Source: Terriglobia bacterium
GTDB taxonomy: Bacteria > Acidobacteriota > Terriglobia > JAIQFV01
Assembly: GCA_028716525.1 (NCBI GenBank)
Contig: JAQUPQ010000035.1
Span: 1-42,719, forward strand
DNA: 42,719 nucleotides
Direction: 5' to 3'
Shown here: positions 33,934 through 42,324 of the stretch, piece after piece
Position numbering within the stretch: the first letter of the stretch is position 1
Layout of the letters: every line of letters starts with the position of its first letter
Notes under the pieces: generated by a model
Seen by the model: only the letters and a program-made list of their open reading frames with translations
Databases searched by the model: none
Told to the model about the DNA's origin: nothing
Program-made: the position numbers and the translations under genes

Positions 33934-34188
33934 ATGAACCGGCGGCGTTCATTGTATCAACTGGGCGGCCGGTCGGCCAATGGTGTCGAGAAACTTGGGT
34001 GTGCCGAAGAAGAAATGATCCTTTGGGAGCAACGCTTGTCCCATAATGCCTACGAAAAAATCATCGCCGCCCAGGAGGCGAACGAATGGGACATGGAAGG
34101 ACATGCTGCCAAGGCGAAGGATTTGCTCGAACAAGCGAATCGTGAACTGAAACAAGCGGCGGCTGCGGCCAACCAAAACCGCAAGTAA
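33934..34188 (+). CDS. Small helical protein of unknown function
   Basis: 84 aa if started at the ATG at 33934. The C-terminal 57 residues (from the in-frame ATG at 34015) are strongly helical and charged (AYEKIIAAQEANEWDMEGHA, then AKAKDLLEQANRELKQAA), like a small TPR or coiled-coil segment. A perfect GAGGAGGG touches the 33934 ATG with no spacing, which is too close for normal initiation. The 34015 ATG is preceded only by GAAGAAGAA. The start is therefore uncertain. A terminator-like hairpin 18 bp after the stop codon supports a real short transcript. No known function. Confidence 0.55.
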   Translation: MNRRRSLYQLGGRSANGVEKLGCAEEEMILWEQRLSHNAYEKIIAAQEANEWDMEGHAAKAKDLLEQANRELKQAAAAANQNRK

Positions 34189-34205
34189 GCTGTCGTAACT
34201 CAAAA

Positions 34206-34238
34206 GGCCCGCGTCTTCCGATTCAGCCGACGTGGGCC
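34206..34238. terminator. Bidirectional terminator-like hairpin
   Basis: The 10-bp stem GGCCCGCGTC (34206-34215) with GACGTGGGCC (34229-34238) has one G.T pair and a 13-nt loop. It has AAAA on its left and a T-rich TTGTTTT on its right, so it could end the + strand small gene. Confidence 0.6.
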
Positions 34239-34383
34239 CCATTGTTTTGATGGCAAAACTTCTGACTCCCCGGGAGAAGATGATCGCGTCATTTCTATTC
34301 TGACCTTGCCCAAATCGGATCCGCAGTCTTCATTGTTCCACCTCTATCGGGGGTTTACCCACGGTTGAACTGAAAGAGTGGTA

Positions 34384-34418
34384 GAAAGAAATCAGCCCCT
34401 GGCGAGAACCAGGGGCTG
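34384..34418 (-). terminator. Rho-independent terminator of the sigma/anti-sigma operon
   Basis: The 10-bp perfect stem CAGCCCCTGG (34393-34402) with CCAGGGGCTG (34409-34418) has loop CGAGAA. On the minus strand it is followed by the T-rich ATTTCTTTCT. It lies 16 bp beyond the stop codon of the anti-sigma gene. Confidence 0.8.
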
Positions 34419-34433
34419 AGATGAAGCGTGTGG

Positions 34434-36035
34434 CTAGGCTTGTTGAGGGCGCACGGCGCGGTAAAGTTGATAACAGATCGTTCCAAAGCCGAAGCAAAAC
34501 ACCAGCAGATGAACAATGGCGCCAATGCCGTAAGGAATGTGGTAGACCACCATCAGAATCAAGCAACCCACCAGCAACGCCAACAGAAATCCGCCTACAT
34601 TGGTCAAGGAAGATCGGAGCACGAATCTTCCCACGAAAAGTCCGCACACGATTCCGGCCAAATAAAATCCGATAATATAAAAAACCAAACTTATCAACGC
34701 CACCGGCAAGCCAATCAGCGTGATCCCCAGAATGATGATGGCGACCGGAGTGCCCACAAGTATCGCAAATCCTAAACCCAGGCTGCGTCCCCAGGCGCGC
34801 AGTCCCTGAGTTGTGTGATCCAGAAACTGTGGAACCAGCAGCCGCAAGATCAAGCCCACCAGCAAGGCGCCTAAAAGACCGATGGCTTTCCAAAAGTAGA
34901 ATTTCGGGCGGAGATAAGGGTTGGTGGTCTGACGGACGCTAATTTCCTTTTTTCCTCCAATGAAAGCCCCGGGGTCGATGGTTGTACTCTTCATGTGAAT
35001 GACGGAGGCGTGAACATCTCCCTGGATGTGTGCCGGCGGTGTGATGGTGAATTGTCCGCCATGGAAAGTGAGGTTTTCACCGATAGATCCTCTGAAATCT
35101 GCGGTGTTGCCCGCCGCCAGGACCGAGCGTTTGATGGCCCCTTCGAGCGTCAAGTCTCCCGCCACGATCGCATCGCCGTCAATTTGACTGTGAGCGGAGG
35201 TGAGAAGCGCTTGGCCGCAAGCGTAAACGCTGTGGCTGACATGACCGAGAAAGTCCACATCCCGCCCGCAAGTGAAAACATTTCCACCGACTTCACCGCT
35301 GATTTCGATCCTTTGAGCGAAAGCGATCACATCGCCGGTCACCCGGCCGCGGATTTCAACTCGCCGTCCGAAGGCGAGAAGATCGCCGTTGATGTTGCCC
35401 TCGATTTCGATGGAATCGGCGGCCGCGATCAGCGATTCGTTCAAAGTCTCGGTCGGGCCCACCGTAACCACGGTCTTGCTGGTGCGCATGTCGAGCGAGA
35501 AACCCGGAACCACCAGAACCAGGAGCATCAACAAGCCCACGCCGGGCCGAAGCAGTCGAATGCGGAGGCGTGTGAAGACCAGAACCGCAAACACGGCTAG
35601 AAGCAGGAAGGCGGGAAGATTTGCAAGTTTTTCGATTTGGGAAATCATAGACACTCCTAAGTTGGTTAAGTAGAAAACCAGGTTGGTGAACAGGCTGAAT
35701 TGGACCGAGGGTTTCATGGGATTCAGCCAACTTGTTTCCGGGACAAATTGCTGGGTAATCCAGTTGATCGAGAGGTAAGGCAGGGTGGCGATGAGGAAAA
35801 CCGCAGCAATTTTCCAGCCCAGAGAGAACAGGGACGCCGTCTGCGACATTCGAGCGGGGGCTTCTTCGGTGGCTTGAAGAGCGTAGATGAGTGCCCGGTT
35901 CTCTTCACGAAGGGCCGCGACGCGTTGGCGGCAACCGGAGCAGGCGGCCAGGTGAAGTTCCACCTGGCGGGTTTCATCCGACGGCAATTCGCCATCGCAA
36001 TAAATGGCGTAGGTCATTTCTGAGAAACATGTCAT
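34434..36035 (-). CDS. Membrane anti-sigma factor with bactofilin-like polymer domain
   Basis: 533 aa. The N-terminus is a zinc-binding anti-sigma domain (zf-HC2): Cys3/Cys13 and H28-x3-C32-x2-C35 in LHLAACSGCRQ. Membrane helices follow at ~72-90, ~115-130, ~141-157 and ~164-178. Residues ~200-350 consist of short repeated turns (IEGNINGDLLAFGRRVEIRG, then VTGDVIAFAQRIEISG) typical of the right-handed beta-helix of bactofilin/polymer-forming proteins. Helices at ~383-400, ~420-470 and ~480-525 end the protein. It overlaps the sigma gene by 4 bp (ATGA), so the two are translationally coupled. It would hold the sigma factor at the membrane and release it on a signal; the beta-helix may be the sensor or an assembly platform. 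That fusion is the unusual part. Confidence 0.88.
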   Translation of the reverse strand: MTCFSEMTYAIYCDGELPSDETRQVELHLAACSGCRQRVAALREENRALIYALQATEEAPARMSQTASLFSLGWKIAAVFLIATLPYLSINWITQQFVPETSWLNPMKPSVQFSLFTNLVFYLTNLGVSMISQIEKLANLPAFLLLAVFAVLVFTRLRIRLLRPGVGLLMLLVLVVPGFSLDMRTSKTVVTVGPTETLNESLIAAADSIEIEGNINGDLLAFGRRVEIRGRVTGDVIAFAQRIEISGEVGGNVFTCGRDVDFLGHVSHSVYACGQALLTSAHSQIDGDAIVAGDLTLEGAIKRSVLAAGNTADFRGSIGENLTFHGGQFTITPPAHIQGDVHASVIHMKSTTIDPGAFIGGKKEISVRQTTNPYLRPKFYFWKAIGLLGALLVGLILRLLVPQFLDHTTQGLRAWGRSLGLGFAILVGTPVAIIILGITLIGLPVALISLVFYIIGFYLAGIVCGLFVGRFVLRSSLTNVGGFLLALLVGCLILMVVYHIPYGIGAIVHLLVFCFGFGTICYQLYRAVRPQQA

Positions 36036-36601
36036 CGTGCGACCTCCCGGAACTCCATCGCCAAAGCATGTCGCAATTCCTGTTTGCCGCGAAAGATCAT
36101 TGTGGCAACGGTATTTCGTTTCATGTGCAGTTGCGCTGCGATTTCGTCGTAGCTCAGATCGCTGTAATATTGCAGAACCAGGGGTAGGCGGTACTCATCA
36201 CGAAGCCGGTCGACTGCGGCTCGTATCCGGGCTCCCTTCTCCTGGGCGATCAGTTCCGTCAGCGGCGACGCGGGGGGAGCCGGCGCTTGCTCCGGTTCAA
36301 AGTCCTCGTCGGTCATCCAAAGACGGTCGTGCTGGCGGCCGCGCAGCACGTCAATGCAATAATGGCTGGCGACGCTGAACAACCAGTTGCGAAAAGGCAT
36401 GGAGTCGTTGAATGTGTTCATGGATCGCTGCACCTTGATGAAAACCTCATGTAGGGCGTCTTCCGCCGCTTCTTTTGTCCCCAACATGTGCCGACAGAGA
36501 CCCAAGACCGGAGCGGCAAACTCGCGGTAAAGCGCCTCGAAGGCCGAGGAATCGCCGCGGCGGGCTTGCTCGAGAACGGCCGATTGTTCCTGTGTATTCA
36601 T
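36032..36601 (-). CDS. ECF-type RNA polymerase sigma factor
   Basis: 189 aa. Region 2 spans ~20-90 (FEALYREFAAPVLGLCRHML, AEDALHEVFIKVQRSMNTF, PFRNWLFSVASHYCIDVLRG). An acidic/proline linker follows (~95-115), then region 4 at ~125-180 (LRDEYRLPLVLQYYSDLSYD, EIAAQLHMKRNTVATMIFRG), the helix-turn-helix that reads the -35 box. No extra domain. The stop codon overlaps the start of the anti-sigma gene (ATGA). It is probably autoregulated, but I could not find a convincing ECF promoter upstream. The Shine-Dalgarno before the ATG at 36601 is weak. Confidence 0.94.
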   Translation of the reverse strand: MNTQEQSAVLEQARRGDSSAFEALYREFAAPVLGLCRHMLGTKEAAEDALHEVFIKVQRSMNTFNDSMPFRNWLFSVASHYCIDVLRGRQHDRLWMTDEDFEPEQAPAPPASPLTELIAQEKGARIRAAVDRLRDEYRLPLVLQYYSDLSYDEIAAQLHMKRNTVATMIFRGKQELRHALAMEFREVAR

Positions 36602-36906
36602 TCGCTCAACTCAAGACCAGGATCGATCAACCCACGGGCAGTGCTTCCTCGCCATTCATAATGGGTTACGTTCGAGCCGGGTAGAAAATTTCAGATCTTG
36701 ATGTGAATTGGAGATTGAACTCCAGGAGCCCTGTCCGAAATAGGTCGTTTCAAAGGATATCAGAAGAAGCGCCGCAAGGCATTCTTCTTGGAGCCATGCG
36801 GCCAGGTCGGGTGCATGCCGCAGTGATGTCTTTCTGAATATTCTCTTGACAACTCCTGCGGCGCGGAATTAGATTGCCTGAAATCTTCCCCCCGACGGAT
36901 TCCATC
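36602..36906. other. Divergent spacer between sigma factor and dprA
   Basis: 305 bp, no gene. It holds a hairpin at 36762-36788 (AGAAGAA ... TTCTTCT, with an inner GCC GCAA GGC tetraloop stem) and the dprA promoter candidate at 36846-36875. The ~150 bp nearest the sigma gene shows no clear promoter. Confidence 0.5.
36846..36875 (+). promoter_or_regulatory. Candidate sigma70-type promoter for dprA
   Basis: Consensus -35 TTGACA (36846-36851) and -10 TAGATT (36870-36875, 4/6), 18 bp apart. Transcription would start near 36882, which excludes the in-frame TTG at 36874 as the dprA start. Confidence 0.55.
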
Positions 36907-38016
36907 ATGAGCGATTTGCACCCTTGGGTGGCTTTATCGTTGGTCGGTGGGTTGGGATTGCGATCGGTGCACAAACTGTTGGCACGGTTTCGTGATCCGG
37001 CAAAGATTTTTTCGATGTCTCTTCAGGAGCTGGCTGATGCGGGCGTCCCGAAGGAAGTGGCTGGGCGGCTCATCGATCCTCAAGTCAAAGAGGATGCCGA
37101 AACGGAAATTTCCAAGGCCCAACAGTTGGAAATAACGCTGCTCTCGATCGACCATCAAGACTATCCGCGCCAGCTCAAAGAGATTTACGATCCGCCGATC
37201 GTGTTGTACGTTCTTGGAAATGCGAAGTTGTTGAATTCCGATTCCATTTCGATTGTGGGAGCCCGGCACGCCACCACCTATGGTTCTCAGGTGGCGGTGC
37301 AACTGGCGCGTGATTTGGCGGGCCGCGGACTGACCATCGTGAGCGGTCTGGCCCGGGGTATCGATTCTTCCGCCCACCGCGGGGCGCTGGAGGCCAAGGG
37401 TAAGACCATCGCCGTGCTCGGCTCCGGCATCGATGAAATTTATCCCAAGGAAAACAAGAAACTCGCCGGCGAGATTCTGCGGGACGGCGCCGTGGTCAGT
37501 GAATTCCCGATCGGAACGTTTCCGGCGCCACAGAATTTCCCCATTCGCAACCGCATCATCAGCGGTCTGTCGCTGGGAACGGTTATTGTGGAGGCGGCGG
37601 AATACAGCGGCTCTCTGATCACGGCGCGGCTGGCCAACGAACAAAACCGTGAGGTCTTTGCGGTGCCGGGAAATATTACGCAGAAGACATCCTTCGGGCC
37701 GAATTTGTGGATCAAACAGGGAGCCAAGCTGGTGCAAAGCTGGGAAGATGTGGTAGAAGAGTGTCCGCCGCGCCTCAAAGACCGGCTGCTCCAGGCGCCC
37801 GCGACCGGGGTCGAAGCGTCGCTGCCCGGATTGCAACTGTCCGGGAATGAAGAACGCGTTTATGGTATTTTAAAGGCGGACGAATCCTTGCACATCGATG
37901 TGCTGATGGCGCGGTCGAAGCTGCCGCAGCAGGATCTTTTGAGCGCGCTGCTGGAACTGGAATTAAAAGATTGCATCCAACAGTTGCCGGGAATGTGTTT
38001 TGTGCGACGGCTCTAA
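36907..38016 (+). CDS. dprA: DNA-processing protein DprA/Smf
   Basis: 369 aa from the ATG at 36907 (MSDLHPWVALSLVGGLGLRS). An N-terminal helix-hairpin-helix/SAM-like segment (~1-60) is followed by the DprA Rossmann-like fold: SIVGARHATTYGSQVA, IVSGLARGIDSSAHRGAL, VLGSGIDEIYPKENKKLA, SEFPIGTFPAPQNFPIRNRI, SGLSLGTVIVEAAEYSGSLI, FAVPGN. A winged-helix C-terminus (~305-369) completes it. It binds incoming single-stranded DNA and loads RecA during natural transformation. The gene is followed 44 bp later by topA, a pairing common in bacteria. Confidence 0.96.
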   Translation: MSDLHPWVALSLVGGLGLRSVHKLLARFRDPAKIFSMSLQELADAGVPKEVAGRLIDPQVKEDAETEISKAQQLEITLLSIDHQDYPRQLKEIYDPPIVLYVLGNAKLLNSDSISIVGARHATTYGSQVAVQLARDLAGRGLTIVSGLARGIDSSAHRGALEAKGKTIAVLGSGIDEIYPKENKKLAGEILRDGAVVSEFPIGTFPAPQNFPIRNRIISGLSLGTVIVEAAEYSGSLITARLANEQNREVFAVPGNITQKTSFGPNLWIKQGAKLVQSWEDVVEECPPRLKDRLLQAPATGVEASLPGLQLSGNEERVYGILKADESLHIDVLMARSKLPQQDLLSALLELELKDCIQQLPGMCFVRRL

Positions 38017-38060
38017 GAGGCCGGGAGAAATTTTTGAGAGGAAACTGAAACGTTTTTATT

Positions 38061-40541
38061 ATGGCGAAGTCGTTAGTCATTGTGGAATCGCCCGCCAAGG
38101 CGAAGACCATTAACAAGTATCTGGGCCGCGATTACGTGGTGAAGGCCTCCATGGGCCACATCCGCGATCTGCCGCGCAAGAAACTCGGCGTGGATGTGGA
38201 CGAAGAGTTTGCCCCCACCTACGAAGTGATTCCCGGGAAAGAAAAAGTCATCCGGGAGCTGAAAGCCGCCGCCGAAAAAGTGGAAACCATCTATGTGGCC
38301 ACCGACCCGGACCGCGAGGGCGAAGCCATTGGATTTCACATTGCTGAAACTCTGAGTGGAAAGAAAAAGAGCACCAAAAAGAACGGTGCCCCTCGAATTC
38401 AACGCGTCCTGTTCAATGAGATTACCAAGAAGGCTATCCTTGAAGCCTTCCAGCATGCGGGTGAAATAGACCAGCATCTGGTGGACGCCCAACAGGCACG
38501 ACGGGTCCTGGATCGTCTGGTGGGGTATCAGGTATCTCCGCTGTTGTGGGACAAGGTGCGCCGCGGAATTTCGGCGGGCCGCGTGCAGACGGTCGCCGTG
38601 CGCTTGATTGTCGAACGCGAACGCGAAATCAAAGCCTTTGCCCCGCAGGAATACTGGACCATCGACGCGAATCTTTCGGCCCATGTCCCCCCGCTGTTCG
38701 ACGCCCGCCTGACAAAGTTTGGCGGCCAAAAGCTGGAAATTTCGAATCAGGAGCAGGCCGATATCGCCTTGGCGGCGTTGCAACAATCCGACTTCCTGGT
38801 CGAAGAAGTCACCACCAAAGAGAAGAAGCGTTATCCCGTCCCTTCGTTCATTACCTCGAAGCTGCAGCAGGAGGCCTCGCGCAAACTTCGTTTTACCGTC
38901 AAGAAAACCATGATGCTGGCGCAGCGCTTGTACGAGGGAGTCGATCTCGGCGAGGAAGGCACCGTGGGATTGATTACGTACATGCGAACGGATTCGACGC
39001 GGGTGTCTGCCGAAGCTTTGGCGGAGTGCCGCGAGTTGATCGCTTCCACCTTCGGCCCGTCTTATCTTCCCGAAAACGCCATTCATTACCGATCGAAGAA
39101 GGGCGCGCAGGATGCTCACGAAGCGATTCGACCCACGGCCGTCGTGCGGACGCCGGAATCCGTACAGCCGTTTCTGGATCCCGATGCCTTCAAACTGTAC
39201 AAACTCATTTGGCAGCGCTTTGTAGCCTCGCAAATGAATCCCGCTTTGTTCGATCAAACCACCATCGATATCGCAGCGGGAAAATATTTGCTGCGCGCCA
39301 CGGGTTCCGTGGTGAAGTTCAATGGATTCCTGGCGGTCTATGACGAATCCAAGGACGACGACGAGAAGGATGAAGAAAAAGAGGAATTAGAACACACCCT
39401 GCCTCCGGTCACGCGGGGGGAGAAGTTGGCGTTGAAGGAGCTCAAGCCGGAGCAGCATTTCACCGAGCCGCCGCCACGTTTTAACGAAGCCACCCTGGTG
39501 AAGGCCCTCGAAGAAAAAGGGATTGGCCGTCCTTCGACATACGCCACCATCATCAATACCATTCAGGAACGCGAGTACGTGGTGAAGAACACGGGTCGGT
39601 TCTATCCGACCGAGCTCGGCAACATTACCAACGATTTGCTGGTGGAAAATTTTGACGACATCTTCGACATCCAGTACACCGCTCACATGGAAGAGGAGCT
39701 GGATGAGATCGAGGACGGCAAGCTGGCTTGGACCGATGCCCTGCGGGAGTTTTACACCAAGTTCAAGAAGGATCTGACCTTGGCCAAGAAGCACATGCGC
39801 AACGTCAAGCGTCAGGAGACTCCCACCGAAGAGGTGTGTGAGAAATGCGGCAAGATGATGGTCATCAAATGGGGACGGCACGGCAGTTTTCTGGCGTGCA
39901 GTGGATATCCCGAGTGCAAGAACACCCGGGAGCTGTCCAAGGAGATGGCCGCGAACAACGGAAGCTCCGATCTCTCGGTTCATGAAGGCATGCCGGACGT
40001 GTCCGAAGAGGTGTGCGAAAACTGCGGGCGTCCGATGGTGCTCAAGCGCGGACGCTTCGGAACCTTTCTGGCCTGCAGCGGTTATCCGGAATGCAGGACC
40101 ACCAAGAAGATTGTGACTCATCAAGGCGCCAAGAAGATTGTGGCGGATGTGGTGTTGGACGAGAAATGCCCGCAGTGCGGAAACGCCCTGGTTATTCGCC
40201 ATGGCCGCTACGGCGAATTCACCGCCTGCAGCAATTATCCCAAGTGCAAATATGTGAAGTTGAAAACCATCGGAATGTCTTGTCCGGAGTGTGGCGTCGG
40301 CGAGTTGGCGGAAAGGAAATCACGATTTGGCAAGGTGTTTTACGGCTGTTCCCGATATCCGGATTGCAAATTTACGCTTTGGGACAAACCTCTCCTTGAA
40401 CCCTGCCCGCAATGTGGAGCAAAATACATTCTCGAACATCGCACCAAGAAGCATGTCGTCCACCGGTGTTCTGTCGAGTCGTGCCATTGGAAGGAAAAGG
40501 TGGAAGAAGCCCCCGAAGCTCCTGAAGCCGTCGGCGCCTGA
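38061..40541 (+). CDS. topA: DNA topoisomerase I with five C-terminal zinc ribbons
   Basis: 826 aa; relaxes negative supercoils by transient cutting of one strand. Toprim domain: VESPAKAKTINKYLG (Glu9) and DPDREGEAI (~82-90). Active-site Tyr307 lies in GLITYMRTDSTRVS. YKSKKG-type motif HYRSKKGAQDAHEAIRPT and GIGRPSTYATII are also present. An acidic Asp/Glu/Lys-rich insert stands at ~430-450. The C-terminus carries five CxxC...C zinc-ribbon units, starting at CEKCGKMM, CENCGRPM, CPQCGNAL, CPECGVGE and CPQCGAKY. There are often three or four, so five is on the long side. The Shine-Dalgarno is poor (AGAGGA, 18 nt away), so it is probably read through from dprA. Confidence 0.97.
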   Translation: MAKSLVIVESPAKAKTINKYLGRDYVVKASMGHIRDLPRKKLGVDVDEEFAPTYEVIPGKEKVIRELKAAAEKVETIYVATDPDREGEAIGFHIAETLSGKKKSTKKNGAPRIQRVLFNEITKKAILEAFQHAGEIDQHLVDAQQARRVLDRLVGYQVSPLLWDKVRRGISAGRVQTVAVRLIVEREREIKAFAPQEYWTIDANLSAHVPPLFDARLTKFGGQKLEISNQEQADIALAALQQSDFLVEEVTTKEKKRYPVPSFITSKLQQEASRKLRFTVKKTMMLAQRLYEGVDLGEEGTVGLITYMRTDSTRVSAEALAECRELIASTFGPSYLPENAIHYRSKKGAQDAHEAIRPTAVVRTPESVQPFLDPDAFKLYKLIWQRFVASQMNPALFDQTTIDIAAGKYLLRATGSVVKFNGFLAVYDESKDDDEKDEEKEELEHTLPPVTRGEKLALKELKPEQHFTEPPPRFNEATLVKALEEKGIGRPSTYATIINTIQEREYVVKNTGRFYPTELGNITNDLLVENFDDIFDIQYTAHMEEELDEIEDGKLAWTDALREFYTKFKKDLTLAKKHMRNVKRQETPTEEVCEKCGKMMVIKWGRHGSFLACSGYPECKNTRELSKEMAANNGSSDLSVHEGMPDVSEEVCENCGRPMVLKRGRFGTFLACSGYPECRTTKKIVTHQGAKKIVADVVLDEKCPQCGNALVIRHGRYGEFTACSNYPKCKYVKLKTIGMSCPECGVGELAERKSRFGKVFYGCSRYPDCKFTLWDKPLLEPCPQCGAKYILEHRTKKHVVHRCSVESCHWKEKVEEAPEAPEAVGA

Positions 40542-40677
40542 TTCGACGGGTGCACAAGTCGTCTGTCCGGATGCCGGATGGTGAGCTCGCGGAATCGGCT
40601 TGCAGGCGGGCGTCATCAATCCGGTCGGTCGTGATTCAAATCAGGCCTTTGGTATTTCGAAAAAAGTCAGGGTGCTT

Positions 40678-42039
40678 ATGCGCAAATTGTTTGGAACAGA
40701 CGGCGTTCGTGGAATGGCCAATCGATATCCCATCACTCCTGAAGTCGCCATGAAGTTGGGGAAAGCGGCCGCCGAAGTTTTCAAGACCGACAAAGAGGAA
40801 CACCTGATTCTTATCGGCAAAGACACCCGCCGCAGCGGCTACATGCTCGAAAATGCCTTGACGGCCGGCATCTGTTCCATGGGCGTCAACGTGTTGTTGG
40901 TCGGCCCCATGCCGACCCCGGCCATCGCCCACCTGACGCGCAGTTTTGCCGCCGACGCGGGCGTCATGATTTCGGCGTCTCACAATCCCGCCGGAGACAA
41001 CGGCATCAAGTTCTTTTCGAGGGATGGCGCCAAATTGCCGGATGAAACGGAAGAGCGCATCGAGAAATTGTTTTTCTCTGAGGAGATTCCCAACGCGCAC
41101 ATCGTGGAGGGAGCTGTGGGACGGGCCAAGCGCATCGACGATGCCCGGGGACGCTACATCGAGTTTGCCAAAGCCTCGAACAGCAATCAATCGCTCAAAG
41201 GCATCCATATGGTGCTGGATTGCGCCAATGGCGCCGCCTACTGCGTTTCTCCCTTTATTTTTCGCGAACTGGGTGCGGAGGTGGACATCATCAACGACTC
41301 GCCCAACGGCCTGAACGTCAATCTCAATTGTGGATCTGAACATCCTGAGATGATGCGCCAAACGGTGCTTCACCATCATGCCGATGTCGGCGTGGCCGTC
41401 GATGGCGATGCGGACCGTGTTGTCATGGTGGACGAACATGGCGAGTTTGTGGATGGCGATATGCTGATGGCTCTGATGGCGCCTCATTGGAAGCGCCAGG
41501 GCCGTTTGAAGCACGACACCGTGGTGGCTACGGAAATGTCCAACGGAGGGCTGGCCAAGGCTTTGGAGCGAGAGGGCATCCGCCTGCTGCGTACGCGAGT
41601 GGGCGACCGCTATGTCTACGACGAAATGGTGCGCGGCGATTTCAATCTGGGCGGCGAGCAGTCAGGTCACATCATTGTGCGGGATTACTGCACGACCGGT
41701 GACGGCACCGTGGTGGCGCTGCAAGTCATCACACAGATGAAGCAAACCGGGAAAAAGCTCTCCGATATGGCTCGCGTTATGACCCGCCTCCCTCAAGTGC
41801 TCCTGAACGTGGAAGTCGACGAAAAAATTCCATTTGAGGAGTTGCCGGAATTGCGGAAGAAAATTGAAGAAGCTGACCGGCAGTTGAAGGGCTCAGGGCG
41901 CGTCAATGTGCGCTATTCGGGCACACAGAATCTTCTGCGAATCATGTTGGAAGGCCCGTCGGAGGAGTTCGTGCGGAAACAGGCGGATGCCATCGCCGTG
42001 GAAGCCAAACGATCTTTGCAAGCCGGAGTTAAGAAGTAA
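40678..42039 (+). CDS. glmM: Phosphoglucosamine mutase
   Basis: 453 aa from the ATG at 40678 (MRKLFGTDGVRGMANRYPIT), the universal start of this enzyme; an in-frame start at 40600 would add a spurious 26 residues. It converts glucosamine-6-phosphate to glucosamine-1-phosphate for peptidoglycan and LPS precursors. The phosphoserine Ser101 lies in MISASHNPAGDNGIKFF, the metal site in DGDADRV (~242-248), sugar specificity in GGEQSGHII, and the phosphate loop in VRYSGTQNLLRIM. The last reads GTQN where GTEP is usual. The enzyme is activated by phosphorylation. It is 136 bp after topA. Confidence 0.96.
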   Translation: MRKLFGTDGVRGMANRYPITPEVAMKLGKAAAEVFKTDKEEHLILIGKDTRRSGYMLENALTAGICSMGVNVLLVGPMPTPAIAHLTRSFAADAGVMISASHNPAGDNGIKFFSRDGAKLPDETEERIEKLFFSEEIPNAHIVEGAVGRAKRIDDARGRYIEFAKASNSNQSLKGIHMVLDCANGAAYCVSPFIFRELGAEVDIINDSPNGLNVNLNCGSEHPEMMRQTVLHHHADVGVAVDGDADRVVMVDEHGEFVDGDMLMALMAPHWKRQGRLKHDTVVATEMSNGGLAKALEREGIRLLRTRVGDRYVYDEMVRGDFNLGGEQSGHIIVRDYCTTGDGTVVALQVITQMKQTGKKLSDMARVMTRLPQVLLNVEVDEKIPFEELPELRKKIEEADRQLKGSGRVNVRYSGTQNLLRIMLEGPSEEFVRKQADAIAVEAKRSLQAGVKK

Positions 42040-42158
42040 GTTTTCCCCCACTGAGATTGCGATTGAATCTTTCCCGCCTTGGAAGAGCCGTAAGCCTTCG
42101 TCCCTCGATCCTGCCATGACACGTTGTGTCTGAGAATTGCTCACTTCTGGGAGGGGTG

Positions 42159-42255
42159 TTCACCGCAGAGACGCCGAGATCGCGGGGACGCGCAGAGAGT
42201 TTTCTCAGTAAGAGTTTCAGATCAGCCCTTTCCTGATACCTGATACCCGACACCT
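42159..42255. repeat. Composite intergenic repeat, copy B
   Basis: TTCACCGCAGAGACGCCGAG starts a ~9-bp-period tract (42159-42199), followed after ~35 bp by three heptamers, GATACCT GATACCC GACACCT (42235-42255). Same order and spacing as 18806-18896. Confidence 0.55.
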
Positions 42256-42324
42256 CTTCTCGAAGCAAATGTTCCATCGCAATCGTCGGAGATGGCGACG
42301 GTGGCCGGGGCCCCCAAAAAATCT

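Noticed and set aside
36661-36760. ECF autoregulatory promoter upstream of the sigma gene
   Set aside because: A GAAC-containing stretch exists on the minus strand but no matching -10 at standard spacing; too weak to call.
38034-38062. Promoter-like TTGAGA (17 bp) TATTAT before topA
   Set aside because: The -10 overlaps the topA ATG, so transcription would begin inside the coding region, and the TopA N-terminus is unmistakable at that ATG. Likely a chance match.
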